A DNA stretch of 46,939 nt from Variovorax paradoxus. GTDB taxonomy: Bacteria > Pseudomonadota > Gammaproteobacteria > Burkholderiales > Burkholderiaceae_C. Each line of letters opens with the position of its first letter. Within the stretch, counting starts at the first letter, position 1. Location: contig NZ_JXQQ01000006.1 in NCBI RefSeq assembly GCF_000834655.1, positions 1-46,939 on the forward strand. Reading direction: 5' to 3'. The notes below the pieces were generated by a model. That model worked only from the letters and a program-made list of their open reading frames with translations, did no database searches and was not told the DNA's origin. A program made the translations under genes and the position numbers. Of this stretch, positions 35,014 to 44,517 are shown in pieces.

Positions 35014-36615
35014 TCACAGCAGGCTCTCAGGCGTCAGCGGCGCCAGCAGCTCGAGCATCGTGCGGTCCCAGAAGCCGGAGTCGGGCTCCTCGTTCAGCAC
35101 GGTGGTCTTGCCCGCGTCCTCGCTGATCCACTCGATGTGCGCTTGCCCGCTGCCTTCGACGAAGCGCAGCCGGTAGGCGCCCTGTTGCTTGAGCACATCG
35201 ATGAGCTTCAAGGTCTGCTGCGCCATCTCGGGGCTGCGGATGAACAGGCCGATCTCGGTGTTGTAGGTCTCCGAGCGCGGATCGAAATTCATCGAGCCGA
35301 CGAAGAGGATGCTGCGGTCGATCACCGCCGACTTCGCATGCAGCCGGCCCACCGACGTGCCGAACAATCCGAGCCGCACGCTGCGCCGGGTGCGGTTGGT
35401 GCTGAGCTCGTAGAGGTCGGCGCCGAGCTTGAGCATCTCGGGCCGGTAGCGGCGGTAGGCGGTGTGCACCAGCGGCTCGTCGGTGGCGGCCAGCGAATTG
35501 GTGACCACGCTGATCTTCACGTTGCGCTGTCGGATCTCCTTCATCACCTCCAGCCCCGCGGCGCCCGGAATGAGGTAGGGAGAGACGATGGTCACCTCGC
35601 TGCGCGCGCGGCGCATCTGCTCGACCACGTTGTAGCGCACGCTGTCGACATCGAGCAGCGGCACGCCGCCGTACGAGGCGGTCTTGCCGATCACGCGGTC
35701 GGGTGAATCGGCGTACGCCTCGGCGAGCGTCCAGATGAGGCCGAGCTTGCCGGCGTTGAGGTCGTCCGCGATCGGGCTGTAGCCGAGCAGGTCGTTAGGC
35801 GCGGGCCTGGGCGGCGGCGGCGTGGTGTCGGGGCCGGTGGCGGCGTCGAAGCGCTTCTGCAGCTCCTCGCGCGAGAGGTCGCTCGCGATGATCGACTGGA
35901 CCGGCCGCACGTAGACGCTGTTCCAGTACTGGTCGAACAGCACGCCCAGGCGCGGGATGAGCGCGCCGGCAACGAAGGTGTCGAGGTCGATGAAGTTCTC
36001 GCCCGAGGTGCGCGTGAAGTACTGGTTGCCGATGTTGCGCCCGCCCGCCACCGCCATCGCGCCGTCGGCGATGAAGAGCTTGTTGTGCATGCGGCGGTTG
36101 ACGCGGCTGAAATCGAAAAGCGAGGCGGTGAAACGCTTCAGAAGGCTGCCGCGCCCGGCCGGGAACGGGTTGAAGAGACGCAGCTCGACGTTCGGCGTGG
36201 CGGCCAGCCCGAGCAGCAGCTCGTCTTCGCCCGACGTGTACAGGTCGTCCATCAGGAGGCGCACCCGCACGCCGCGCTGCGCCGCATCGCGCAGGGTGCG
36301 CAGCAGGTAGCGGCCGGTCTCGTCGTTCTCGATCTGGTAGTACTGCACGTCGAGCGTGCGCTGGGCGCGGCGCGCGAGCTGGATGCGGGTGTCGAAGGCG
36401 AAGTCGCCGCCGGGCATCAGGCGAAAGCCGCTCAGGTCCGCATCGGGCTGCGAGGCCAGCGCGATCTTGCCGAGCGCGGTGTCGGCCGAGACGGCGATGG
36501 CCTTGGTGGGGGCGCGCGGGGCCTCGTCGGGCAGCGTGGCGCAGCCGGCGAACAGCAACGCGGTGGCAATGACGAAAAACCAATGCCCACAACGCGACAG
36601 CAGGCCATGGGTCAT
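35014..36615 (-). CDS. Phospholipase-D-family lipoprotein (cardiolipin-synthase-like)
   Basis: A 533-residue protein with two HKD motifs: H177-x-K179 with D184 in RMHNKLFIADGAM, and H426-x-K428 with D433 in RLHAKSAVIDRSI. Both are intact, so phosphatidyl-transfer or phosphodiesterase activity is predicted, on phospholipids as in cardiolipin synthases. The N-terminus has a lipobox LLFAGC with Cys at 25, so it is probably an outer- or inner-membrane lipoprotein acting in the periplasm. It lies convergent to the lysE gene past the terminator and just downstream of rpoN, with a 13-base gap. Confidence 0.9.
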   Translation of the reverse strand: MTHGLLSRCGHWFFVIATALLFAGCATLPDEAPRAPTKAIAVSADTALGKIALASQPDADLSGFRLMPGGDFAFDTRIQLARRAQRTLDVQYYQIENDETGRYLLRTLRDAAQRGVRVRLLMDDLYTSGEDELLLGLAATPNVELRLFNPFPAGRGSLLKRFTASLFDFSRVNRRMHNKLFIADGAMAVAGGRNIGNQYFTRTSGENFIDLDTFVAGALIPRLGVLFDQYWNSVYVRPVQSIIASDLSREELQKRFDAATGPDTTPPPPRPAPNDLLGYSPIADDLNAGKLGLIWTLAEAYADSPDRVIGKTASYGGVPLLDVDSVRYNVVEQMRRARSEVTIVSPYLIPGAAGLEVMKEIRQRNVKISVVTNSLAATDEPLVHTAYRRYRPEMLKLGADLYELSTNRTRRSVRLGLFGTSVGRLHAKSAVIDRSILFVGSMNFDPRSETYNTEIGLFIRSPEMAQQTLKLIDVLKQQGAYRLRFVEGSGQAHIEWISEDAGKTTVLNEEPDSGFWDRTMLELLAPLTPESLL

Positions 36616-36628
36616 CGGCGGCTTTCTT

Positions 36629-38221
36629 CTAGAGGGCTTTGCGCAGGTTCGCGGGCGCGATGCGCAGCGCCTCGCGGTACTTGGCCACGGTGCGGCGCGC
36701 GCACTCGATGCCCTGCTCCTTCAGCATCTCGGAGATTTGGCTGTCCGACAGCGGCTTCTTGATGCTCTCGGAGCTCACGAACTGCTTGATGAGCGCGCGC
36801 ACTGCGGTGCTCGACGCGTTGCCGCCGGTCTCGGTGCCAAGCGCCGAGCCGAAGAAGTACTTGAGCTCGACCGTGCCGAATGGCGTGGCCATGTACTTGG
36901 CCGTGGTCACGCGCGAAATGGTCGACTCGTGCAGGCCCAGTTCGTCGGCGATCTCGCGCAGCACCAGCGGGCGCATCGCGAGTTCGCCGTGCACGAAGTA
37001 GCTCTTCTGGCGTTCCACGATGGCGTTGCTCACGCGCAGGATGGTGTCGAAGCGCTGCTGGATGTTCTTGATGAACCAGCGCGCCTCCTGCAGCCGCTGC
37101 GACAGCGCCTGGCTGCCCTCGCCCTTGTGCGACTTGAGCGCGCCGGCGTAGATGTCGTGCACGCGCAGGCGCGGCATCACCTCGGGATTCAGCATGACGC
37201 GGAACTTGATGTTGGTACCGCGGCCTGTCTTGGTGACGATCACATCGGGAATGACGATGTTGCGCTCGACGTCGACGAAGCGGCGGCCCGGCTTGGGCTC
37301 CAGGCGCGCAATGATCTGCAGCGCCGAGCGCACCAGCTCTTCGTTGGTGCGCGTGAGCGTGGCCAGGCGCTTGAAGTCGCGCCGCGCGAGCAGCTCCATC
37401 GGCTGCTTGCAGATCGCGATGGCGGTCTTGCGGATAAGTTCTTCGTCCTCGGTCTCGTCTTCGCTGGCGAGCGCACGCAGCTGGATGCCCAGGCACTCGC
37501 CCAGGTCGCGCGCGCCGACGCCGGCCGGCTCCAGGCTCTGCAGCAGGCCGAGCGCCACCTGGAAGTGGTGCACGAGGTCGTCGAACTGGTCGTTGTCGTC
37601 GCCCGCGAGGCCCGAGGCCAGCGCGGGGAGCGAGTCTTCGAGGTAGCCGTCGTCATTGAGCGATTCGATGAGAAAGCGCAGCGCGGCGCTGTCGTTCTCG
37701 GTCAGGCGCAGGCTCAGCGCCTGGCGGTGCAGGAACGACTGCAGCGACTCCTGGCTGCGCGCGAGCTCGGTGGCGTCGGCGCGTTCGTCGTCGCCCAGGT
37801 TGTTCTGGCGCGCGGGGGCGTCGCTGCCCCACTCGCTGTCGTCGGGCGCCATGTCGACGGTGCCGTCGCCTTCCCAGTCGGGCTCGCGCTCGGCGATCTC
37901 GGCGGCGGGGCCGTCGGTATCGGGCGTCGAGGTGGCGTCCGTCGTGGAGGTCGTCGCGCTGCTGAGCGGGGCAGAGGCGAAATCGCTCTCGCCGGTTTCG
38001 CCGCCGTCATCGCGCGGAGGGGGCGTGTCGACGGCATCGAGCCCGAATTCCTCGCGCGCCGCTTCTTCCGCGGTGCGCTCGAGGAACGGGTTCTCGTCCA
38101 GCATCTGCTCGACCTCCTGGCTCAGTTCGAGCGTGGAGAGCTGCAGCAGGCGGATCGACTGCTGCAGCTGAGGCGTCAAAGCCAGATGCTGCGAGACGCG
38201 AAGGGACAGCCCTTGCTTCAT
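36629..38221 (-). CDS. rpoN: RNA polymerase sigma-54 factor
   Basis: A 530-residue sigma-54. Region I starts with GLSLRVSQHLALTPQLQQS, the Gln-rich activator-response segment, followed by an acidic region II (about 50-150). The core-binding region III is about 170-400, and the DNA-binding part has HESTISRVTTAKYM, the helix-turn-helix, and the RpoN box ARRTVAKYR at 508-516 near the end. It directs expression from -24/-12 promoters, activated by enhancer-binding proteins. The stop overlaps nothing; lptB lies 154 bases upstream on the same strand, separated by a repeat. That order, lptA-lptB-rpoN, is typical of Gram-negative bacteria. Confidence 0.97.
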   Translation of the reverse strand: MKQGLSLRVSQHLALTPQLQQSIRLLQLSTLELSQEVEQMLDENPFLERTAEEAAREEFGLDAVDTPPPRDDGGETGESDFASAPLSSATTSTTDATSTPDTDGPAAEIAEREPDWEGDGTVDMAPDDSEWGSDAPARQNNLGDDERADATELARSQESLQSFLHRQALSLRLTENDSAALRFLIESLNDDGYLEDSLPALASGLAGDDNDQFDDLVHHFQVALGLLQSLEPAGVGARDLGECLGIQLRALASEDETEDEELIRKTAIAICKQPMELLARRDFKRLATLTRTNEELVRSALQIIARLEPKPGRRFVDVERNIVIPDVIVTKTGRGTNIKFRVMLNPEVMPRLRVHDIYAGALKSHKGEGSQALSQRLQEARWFIKNIQQRFDTILRVSNAIVERQKSYFVHGELAMRPLVLREIADELGLHESTISRVTTAKYMATPFGTVELKYFFGSALGTETGGNASSTAVRALIKQFVSSESIKKPLSDSQISEMLKEQGIECARRTVAKYREALRIAPANLRKAL

Positions 38222-38230
38222 GAGGAAATG

Positions 38231-38330
38231 GCTCCCCCCCAGGCTGCGCGCTGCGCGCTGCGCCTACCCCCTGCCGGGGGCGGGCCGGCCGCTTCGGGCG
38301 GCCGTGCGCGGCGCCCCCCGCGAAGCAGCT
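38231..38330 (+). repeat. Dispersed palindromic repeat, copy 4
   Basis: Lies between the rpoN start and the lptB stop. It begins CCCCCCCAGGCTGCGCGC, continues with CCCCCTGCCGGGGGCG, and ends with GGCCGGCCGCTTCGGGCGGC, a variation of the pattern in copies 1 and 6 with an extra palindrome. It may set the ratio between lptB and rpoN transcripts by RNA folding; this is inferred. Confidence 0.65.
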
Positions 38331-38375
38331 CCGCGCGGATGACGGCCACGTTCATCCTTGACCCTCGACGCACGA

Positions 38376-39166
<791 letters not shown>

Positions 39167-39170
<4 letters not shown>

Positions 39171-39883
39171 TTGCGCCCTTCTCCCTCTCCACTGAGCGTA
39201 GTGGTCGAGCGCAGGCCGGTGCCGGGCGCGGGGGTGGGAGCCGCGGCCGCGGGCTTCGCGCCTGCCGGGGCCGAGGCGCCGGGCTTGGGCGCGGTGGCGG
39301 CCTTCGGGGTGAGGATGGTCTTGACGCGGCCGCTGGGGGTCGACGCGTTCACTGCGGTATTCGGCGGCACGGTCGAGCCGTTGACCGTGTAGGTGTCGTT
39401 GCTCTGGTCGTAGACGATCAGCGCGCCCTGGCTCTCGTCGTTCGGCGTGGCGCCGAGCAGGCGGCGCATGGTGGCGTTGCGGATGAACTTGACGTTGTCG
39501 GCGCGGCTGTCGTACTCGATGACTTCGGATTCGCCCTCGATCCACTCGTCGGGCGCATTGCGCTTCTGCTTGTAATAGGCGCGCTTGCCGGGTGCCGCCG
39601 TGACCACGCCGTACTGGTAGCCCTCGGCATCCTGGCGCACATCGAGGCGCGCGCCGCGGATGATGATCGTGCCCTTCGTGACGAGCACGTTGCCTGTGAA
39701 CACGCTGGTCTGTTTCAGGTCGTCGTACCGCATCGCATCGGATTCGATGTTCATCGGCTTGGTACGGTCGGCGGTCTCGGCCAGGGCGCCCGAGGCGAGG
39801 CCGGCCAGCAACAGCGCGCCGACGGCCAGGCGGCCGATGCGACGAATGAGGGGGGTGTTGTTTGGGTAGGAGGGCAATGTCAT
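39167..39883 (-). CDS. lptA: Lipopolysaccharide transport periplasmic protein
   Basis: A 238-residue periplasmic protein that bridges the inner and outer membrane in lipopolysaccharide export. The signal peptide ends near GALAE. The OstA/LptA core follows: [57 protein letters not shown] and [16 protein letters not shown]. The C-terminus is a Pro/Ala/Lys-rich tail of about 40 residues. An in-frame ATG at 39910 is an alternative start. The gene lies downstream of a dispersed repeat and the terminator of dsbA, so a promoter must lie between 39884 and the hairpin. Confidence 0.93.
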
Positions 39884-39948
39884 AGAGGCACGAAACTTGC
39901 TCTGAACCATTGTATGCGGCGGATTCACACCAGTTACCAGCGCCGATG

Positions 39949-39971
39949 AAAAAGGCCCGCCAAAGCGGGCC
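39949..39971 (-). terminator. Hairpin terminator after the DsbA-like gene
   Basis: Perfect seven-pair arms GGCCCGC (39954-39960) and GCGGGCC (39965-39971) around CAAA. In the minus-strand RNA they are followed by five U (39949-39953). This would end the dsbA transcript before lptA. Confidence 0.8.
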
Positions 39972-39988
39972 AGTGTTCCCATCGGGAG

Positions 39989-40079
39989 ACACCGCGGAAC
40001 CGGCTCCGCCGGGCCGCAGGTGTCGTTCCCCTGCAAGGGGTGGGCGCAGCGGACACGAAATGCCGCGCAGCCCCGGGGG
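39989..40079 (-). repeat. Dispersed palindromic repeat, copy 5
   Basis: Contains GGAACCGGCTCCGCCGGGCC and CCCCTGCAAGGGG, then CGCAGCGGACACGAAATGCC and ends with CCCCGGGGG next to the dsbA stop. It has the same orientation as copies 2 and 3. It lies between the dsbA stop and its terminator. Confidence 0.75.
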
Positions 40080-40727
40080 TCAGCCCTTCTTTGCTTCGCC
40101 GACCAGGAAGTTGACCACTTGCAGCACGTTGGTCATGTTGCCGGCGGTCTCGCCATCCACATACCAGCGGCCTGCCACAGCCATCGCCGGCACGCCGGCC
40201 ACCTTGTAGGCGTCGGTCATCTGCGAGGCGCGCTTGGCCTTGCTGGCCACGCCGAACGAAGTGAAGACTTCCTTGAACTTGGCGCCGTCGATGCCGTTGG
40301 CCGCGACCCAGGCAATGATGTTGGCGTCGCCGTTCACGTTCTGGCGCTGCTTGTGGATCGCGTTGAAGACCTTGGGCTGGAATTCGTCAACCTTGCCCAG
40401 CGCCTCGAGCGCGTAGTACAGGCGCTGCTTGGCTTCGACGTCGTTGCCCACGAAGGGCACCGGGATGCGGCGGAAGGCGACTTCCTTGGGCGCCGTCTTG
40501 GCCCAGGCTTCGAGCGCCGGCTCGAAGTCGTTGCAATGGGGGCAGTTGTACGAGAAGAACTCGACCACCTCGACCTTGCCGGCCGGGGCATCCACCGGCA
40601 CGCGCTTGTCGAGCACGAGGTACTCGGAGCCGGCCTTGGGCGCGCGCGCCTGGGCGTGGGCCGGGTTGGTGGCCAGCGAAAGCAGCCCGAGCGAAGTGGC
40701 GGCCAGCGAAAAGTCACGACGTTTCAT
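40080..40727 (-). CDS. dsbA: Thiol:disulfide interchange protein, DsbA-like
   Basis: A 215-residue periplasmic oxidoreductase. The N-terminus MKRRDFSLAATS has a twin-arginine-like pattern followed by a hydrophobic stretch ending in PAHAQ, the likely cleavage site. The active site is NCPHC (C62, C65) in a FFSYNCPHCNDFEP context and the cis-Pro loop is VP at 179-180 in KVAGVPAMAV. The sequence pattern is the DsbA type that introduces disulfides, rather than DsbC. The gene lies downstream of the SPOR protein and argS on the same strand, with a 164-base gap. Confidence 0.92.
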   Translation of the reverse strand: MKRRDFSLAATSLGLLSLATNPAHAQARAPKAGSEYLVLDKRVPVDAPAGKVEVVEFFSYNCPHCNDFEPALEAWAKTAPKEVAFRRIPVPFVGNDVEAKQRLYYALEALGKVDEFQPKVFNAIHKQRQNVNGDANIIAWVAANGIDGAKFKEVFTSFGVASKAKRASQMTDAYKVAGVPAMAVAGRWYVDGETAGNMTNVLQVVNFLVGEAKKG

Positions 40728-40891
40728 TGAAAGGGTTCTCCTGTTGGTACGGCAGACTGAGCCGGCGCGCGGCGAGGAGTTCCTCGCAAGCAGTGCACAC
40801 GGCGCGCCCGGGGCGCTGAATGGTGGCGGTGACGGCGGCGGCAAGTGCCGTGCGCCGAAGCTTAAAGGCTATTCGTGGCAGCCGCAGCCGG
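40728..40891 (-). other. Gap between the SPOR gene and dsbA
   Basis: This 164-base stretch holds no gene. It probably contains the dsbA promoter and leader; a GC-rich block occurs around 40770-40850. I could not fix specific elements in it. Confidence 0.3.
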
Positions 40892-41659
40892 TCAGCGCTG
40901 CACGCGGACCAGGGCCGATTCGAGGCCGCCGCCGTCGAGCCGTTCCTTGAGGCGGTCGGCGTCGTCCTTCTTGTTGAACGGACCGGCGCGCACGCGGTAG
41001 ACCGTACGGCCGGCCTGCTCGCGCTCGGTGACGCGCGCCTCGACGCCCATCAGCGACAGCTTGGCGCGCTGCGCCTCGGCGTCGTCGGTGGTGCGGAAGG
41101 CGCCTGCCTGGACGAAGTACATGAACGGATCGGCGCCGCCGGAGGATGCCGCCGCGGCGCTGTTGCTGCTGCTCGGCGCGGCGGAGGCCACCGTCGTGCT
41201 GCCGGAGCCCGAGCCCGCGCGGGCACGGGCGAGGTCGCCCAGCGGATCGTTCGACGCCGGCAGCGCGTTGGCTTCGGCCGGCACGGGGGCCGCGCGCGTC
41301 GGCTTGGGCGCGACCACCACGGGCACCGGTGCGGTGGCCGGGGGCGGCGTGCCGGGCGCGACGGCGGTGTTGCCGGTGGCAGGCTCGCCGGTGACCGGGT
41401 TGACCGGACCGGTGGGGGCCGGTGGCGCGGACCTGGCTGCGCCGGCCTTGCCGGCCAGCGGTGCGTTGGGGTCCCAGTCGCGGTTCTTGCGGGCTTCGGC
41501 TTCGTCCTGCTCGGCGCCGCCCTTCTGCGTCTTGGTCACGAACGGGATCGGCACCTTGGTCACGTAGACCGCGATGCCCAGCGCCACGCCCAGGCCGATC
41601 ACCAGTCCGATGATCAGGCCGATGACGATGTTGCCGCGTTGTCTGGTTGTCTTCTTCAT
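40892..41659 (-). CDS. SPOR-domain membrane protein
   Basis: A 255-residue protein with a short cytoplasmic N-terminus MKKTTRQRG, one membrane helix (about 11-33), a Pro/Ala/Thr-rich periplasmic linker of about 135 residues and a C-terminal SPOR domain from about 178: FMYFVQAGAFRTTDDAEAQRAKL, then YRVRAGPFNKKDDADRLK. SPOR domains bind denuded septal peptidoglycan, so a cell-division role is likely, as in FtsN-like proteins. The ATG at 41659 is eight bases after the argS stop; a GTG at 41671 overlapping the stop is an alternative. It is in the argS transcript. Confidence 0.9.
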   Translation of the reverse strand: MKKTTRQRGNIVIGLIIGLVIGLGVALGIAVYVTKVPIPFVTKTQKGGAEQDEAEARKNRDWDPNAPLAGKAGAARSAPPAPTGPVNPVTGEPATGNTAVAPGTPPPATAPVPVVVAPKPTRAAPVPAEANALPASNDPLGDLARARAGSGSGSTTVASAAPSSSNSAAAASSGGADPFMYFVQAGAFRTTDDAEAQRAKLSLMGVEARVTEREQAGRTVYRVRAGPFNKKDDADRLKERLDGGGLESALVRVQR

Positions 41660-41667
41660 GTTGAGGT

Positions 41668-43353
41668 TCACATCTTGCTCGGCGCACTGACGCCGAGAAT
41701 CGCGAGGCCATTGTGCAGCACCTGCGCGGTCGCGGCGACAAGCGCCAGGCGGGCCAACTTGACCTTTTCGTCGTCCACCAGGATGCGCTCGGCGTCGTAG
41801 TAGCTGTGGTAGCTGGCGGCCAGTTCGCGCAGGTAGAAGGTGACGTCGTGCGGGGCGAAATCCTTCGACGCCGCAGTGAGCATGGCCGGGTACTTGGCCA
41901 GCAGCAGCATCAGCGCCTGCGCCGCCGGGCTCTCCAGCGGCGACAGGTCCACGTCCTTGAGCGTCGCGGCGTCGCCGCCCCAACCGGCCAGCACCGAGCA
42001 GATGCGCGCATGCGCGTACTGCACGTAATAAACCGGGTTGTCGTTGTTTTTCGTCACCGCGAGGTCGACGTCGAAGGTGTATTCGGTGTCGGGCTTGCGG
42101 CTCAGGAGGAAGAAGCGCACGGCATCGGTGCTCGTCCACTCGATCAGGTCGCGCAGCGTGACGTAGCTGCCGGCGCGCTTGCTGATCTTGACCTCTTCGC
42201 CGCCCTTCATCACGCGCACCATGGTGTGCAGGACGTAGTCGGGGTAGCCCTCGGGAATGCCTTCGCCCGCGGCCTGCAAGCCGGCGCGCACCCGGGCGAT
42301 GGTGCCGTGGTGGTCGGTGCCCTGGATGTTCACGACCTTGTGGAAGCCGCGCTCCCACTTGGCGATGTGATACGCGACGTCGGGCACGAAGTACGTGTAC
42401 GTGCCGTCCTTCTTCTTCATCACGCGGTCTTTGTCGTCGCCGTAGTCGGTCGACCTGAGCCAGAGCGCGCCGTCTTCCTCGTAGGTCTTGCCCGCGGCCA
42501 CGAGCTTGCCCACCGCGGCCTCGACGCGGCCGCTGGTGTACAGGCTGGACTCCAGGTAGTAGTTATCGAAGCGCACGCGGAAGGCCTGCAGGTCCAGGTC
42601 CTGCTCGCGGCGCAGGTACGCCACGGCGAATTCGCGGATGGAATCGATGTCGTCGATGTCGCCGCTCGCGGTGTATTCGCGGTCGTCCGACTTGACGGTC
42701 TTCTTCGCCTTGAAGTCCTCTGCGATGTCGGCGATGTAGTCGCCGTTGTAGGCCGGAGCCTTCTCGCCGCTCGGCCACTCGGCGTCGCCGGGCTTGAAGC
42801 CGCGGGCGCGCAGCTGCGTGCTGTTGGCCAGCGTCTGGATCTGCACGCCGGCGTCGTTGTAATAGAACTCGCGCCACACGCTGTCGCCCTGCGAGGCGCG
42901 CAGGTTGCAGATGGCGTCGCCCAGCGCCGCCTGGCGGCCGTGGCCCACGTGCAGCGGGCCGGTCGGGTTGGCCGAGACGAACTCGACCAGCACCTTCTCG
43001 CCAGTGGCCGGCTGCTGGCCGAAATTGGCACCTGCAGACAGCACTTCGCGCACGATCTGCTGCTTGGCGGAGGTCTTCAGCCGGATGTTGAGGAAGCCGG
43101 GCCCGGCGATCTCGATGGCCTCGACCCATTGGCCGAAAGCGGGGGTGGCGAGCAGCGCAGCGCTCAGTTGCTCGGCCAGTTCGCGGGGCTTCTTCGCGAG
43201 CGGCTTGGCCAGCTGCATGGCGGCGGTGCTGGCGAAATCGCCATGCGCGGCCACCTTGGGCGATTCGAACGCGGCCTTGGAGCCAGCGCCGGGGGAGAGG
43301 GATTCGAGCGTGTTCGCGAGCGCCGCGAGCAGCTCCTGTTTGACCAATAGCAT
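41668..43353 (-). CDS. argS: Arginyl-tRNA synthetase
   Basis: A 561-residue class I aminoacyl-tRNA synthetase that charges tRNA-Arg. The N-terminal Add-1 domain (about 1-110) is followed by the HIGH motif as HVGH (135-138) in [15 protein letters not shown]. Later motifs include [11 protein letters not shown] near 345 and the KMSKS counterpart [15 protein letters not shown] near 380. The C-terminal anticodon-binding domain ends in [12 protein letters not shown]. The length matches the bacterial family. It lies upstream of the SPOR gene in one transcript. Confidence 0.97.
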   Translation of the reverse strand: MLLVKQELLAALANTLESLSPGAGSKAAFESPKVAAHGDFASTAAMQLAKPLAKKPRELAEQLSAALLATPAFGQWVEAIEIAGPGFLNIRLKTSAKQQIVREVLSAGANFGQQPATGEKVLVEFVSANPTGPLHVGHGRQAALGDAICNLRASQGDSVWREFYYNDAGVQIQTLANSTQLRARGFKPGDAEWPSGEKAPAYNGDYIADIAEDFKAKKTVKSDDREYTASGDIDDIDSIREFAVAYLRREQDLDLQAFRVRFDNYYLESSLYTSGRVEAAVGKLVAAGKTYEEDGALWLRSTDYGDDKDRVMKKKDGTYTYFVPDVAYHIAKWERGFHKVVNIQGTDHHGTIARVRAGLQAAGEGIPEGYPDYVLHTMVRVMKGGEEVKISKRAGSYVTLRDLIEWTSTDAVRFFLLSRKPDTEYTFDVDLAVTKNNDNPVYYVQYAHARICSVLAGWGGDAATLKDVDLSPLESPAAQALMLLLAKYPAMLTAASKDFAPHDVTFYLRELAASYHSYYDAERILVDDEKVKLARLALVAATAQVLHNGLAILGVSAPSKM

Positions 43354-43484
43354 CTGCGAATTTTACCGGGGGCAAACCCGGGCGCAGTTGACGATGGTCA
43401 TCCGATCGTTGCCGCCGCCCGTTACGATGGGCAGCCCCGGGGCGGGGCACCTGTCACAACTCCACCTTGCAAGGACATATCACC
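43354..43484 (+). promoter_or_regulatory. Divergent promoter region of argS and the PsiF-repeat gene
   Basis: This 131-base gap separates argS (minus) from the PsiF-repeat gene (plus). It contains no gene. A GC-rich patch at 43430-43452 precedes the start, and AAGGA at 43471-43475, ten bases before the ATG at 43485, is the ribosome site. Confidence 0.4.
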
Positions 43485-43808
43485 ATGAAGAAGTTCCTTT
43501 CCCTGGTCGCCCTGGGCGCCTGCCTTTCCTTCGGTGCCGCGCAGGCACAAGACAAGGCCCCGGCGCCCGCCACGGCCCCCGCTGCAGCAGCCGCCGGCGC
43601 CACCTGCGACGCCAAGGCCATCGACAAGAACGGCAAGCCCCTGGCCGGCGCCGCCAAGGCCAGTTCCATCAAGAAGTGCGAGAAGGAAGCCAAGGCCGCC
43701 GCAGCCCCCGCATGCGCCGCCAAGGCCATCGACAAGAACGGCAAGCCGCTGGCCGGCGCCGCCAAGAACAGCTTCATCAAGAAGTGCGAAAAAGACGCCG
43801 CGGCCTGA
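43485..43808 (+). CDS. Secreted PsiF-repeat protein with two repeats
   Basis: A 107-residue protein. The signal peptide KKFLSLVALGACLSFGAAQAQ is cleaved near AQA. Two near-identical repeats follow at residues 41-67 and 77-103, each of the form C-x-AKAIDKNGKPLAGAAK, ending IKKCEK. PsiF repeats are known in proteins induced by phosphate starvation, but their role is not established. Here the two repeats share the Cys pair that may form a disulfide. A linker of Ala and Lys joins them. The protein is followed by a terminator hairpin. Confidence 0.83.
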   Translation: MKKFLSLVALGACLSFGAAQAQDKAPAPATAPAAAAAGATCDAKAIDKNGKPLAGAAKASSIKKCEKEAKAAAAPACAAKAIDKNGKPLAGAAKNSFIKKCEKDAAA

Positions 43809-43853
43809 TGGGCCCGCGTCGCGCTGCTAGACAAAGCAGCGCAAGAAAGGAAG

Positions 43854-43878
43854 AGCCCGCCCCGTGCGGGCTTTTTTT
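43854..43878 (+). terminator. Terminator after the PsiF-repeat gene
   Basis: Seven-pair arms AGCCCGC (43854-43860) and GCGGGCT (43866-43872), followed by a run of T at 43872-43878. It overlaps the stop codon of the convergent DUF2214 gene. Confidence 0.88.
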
Positions 43879-44332
43879 ATTGCTTGCCGAAGCCGCGTGC
43901 GAGGAACACGGCCACCAGCGGAATCAGCGCGATCAGGTGGGCCTGCACCATCACCAGCTTGCGCGTCTTTTTGATGTCGTCTTCGGCCGGCAGCTTGCCG
44001 GTGGAGCGCAGCGTCTTGCGCCAGCGGAAGTAGGTGAGCGTCGGAAAGATCGACAGCACGCCCACGATGATGAAGAGCCCCAGCTTCACGTGCAGCAGCG
44101 GGTTGGTCCAGTACCAGGCCGTGCCCTTCACGCCCCACCAGGTGCGCGCGATGCCGGTGGCAAGCACCGCGATGGCGGCGATGCCGTAGACCATGTCGAC
44201 CTTGGCGAGCCGCTCGACCACGGCGGCGTTGAGCCACTGCACGCGGCACAGGGCTGCTTCACTGGAAATGAACACGACCATCGTGAGGATGGCCAGCAGA
44301 TGCAGGTAGGCGAGGATGGCTTCGAGGGTCAT
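43877..44332 (-). CDS. DUF2214 family membrane protein
   Basis: A 151-residue protein with four hydrophobic segments: about 6-26, 48-66, 83-102 and 128-147. EAILAYLHLLAILTMVVFISSE at the start, VYGIAAIAVLATGIARTWWG and the final LIALIPLVAVFLARGFG fit DUF2214, a small inner-membrane family of unknown role. Conserved-looking His residues occur in the first (YLHLLA) and in LLHVKLG and MVQAHLIA, so a metal or heme site is possible. The gene is convergent with the PsiF-repeat gene. Confidence 0.88.
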   Translation of the reverse strand: MTLEAILAYLHLLAILTMVVFISSEAALCRVQWLNAAVVERLAKVDMVYGIAAIAVLATGIARTWWGVKGTAWYWTNPLLHVKLGLFIIVGVLSIFPTLTYFRWRKTLRSTGKLPAEDDIKKTRKLVMVQAHLIALIPLVAVFLARGFGKQ

Positions 44333-44353
44333 CGATGGCTTTCAAGACTAGAG

Positions 44354-44450
44354 CTCGCCCCCAGGCTTCGCGCACTTCGTGTCGCTTCTCCCGCCCCCCT
44401 GCCTGGGGCCATACCAGCGGCCCGGCAAAGCCGGTTCCGCGGTGTTTCGC
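44354..44450 (+). repeat. Dispersed palindromic repeat, copy 6
   Basis: Lies between the DUF2214 start and the LysR stop, in the same orientation as copy 1. It has GCCCCCAGGCTTCGCGCAC, CTTCGTGTCGCTTCTCCC, CCCCCTGCCTGGGG and CCCGGCAAAGCCGGTTCC. Sequence from 44333 to 44517 has no gene other than this repeat. Confidence 0.75.
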
Positions 44451-44517
44451 GAAGAGAGCCGTGGGGACTTCGGCGGTTTTTCAAATGCAAACAGATTGTG
44501 CCGCCGCTCCCGCGCCG

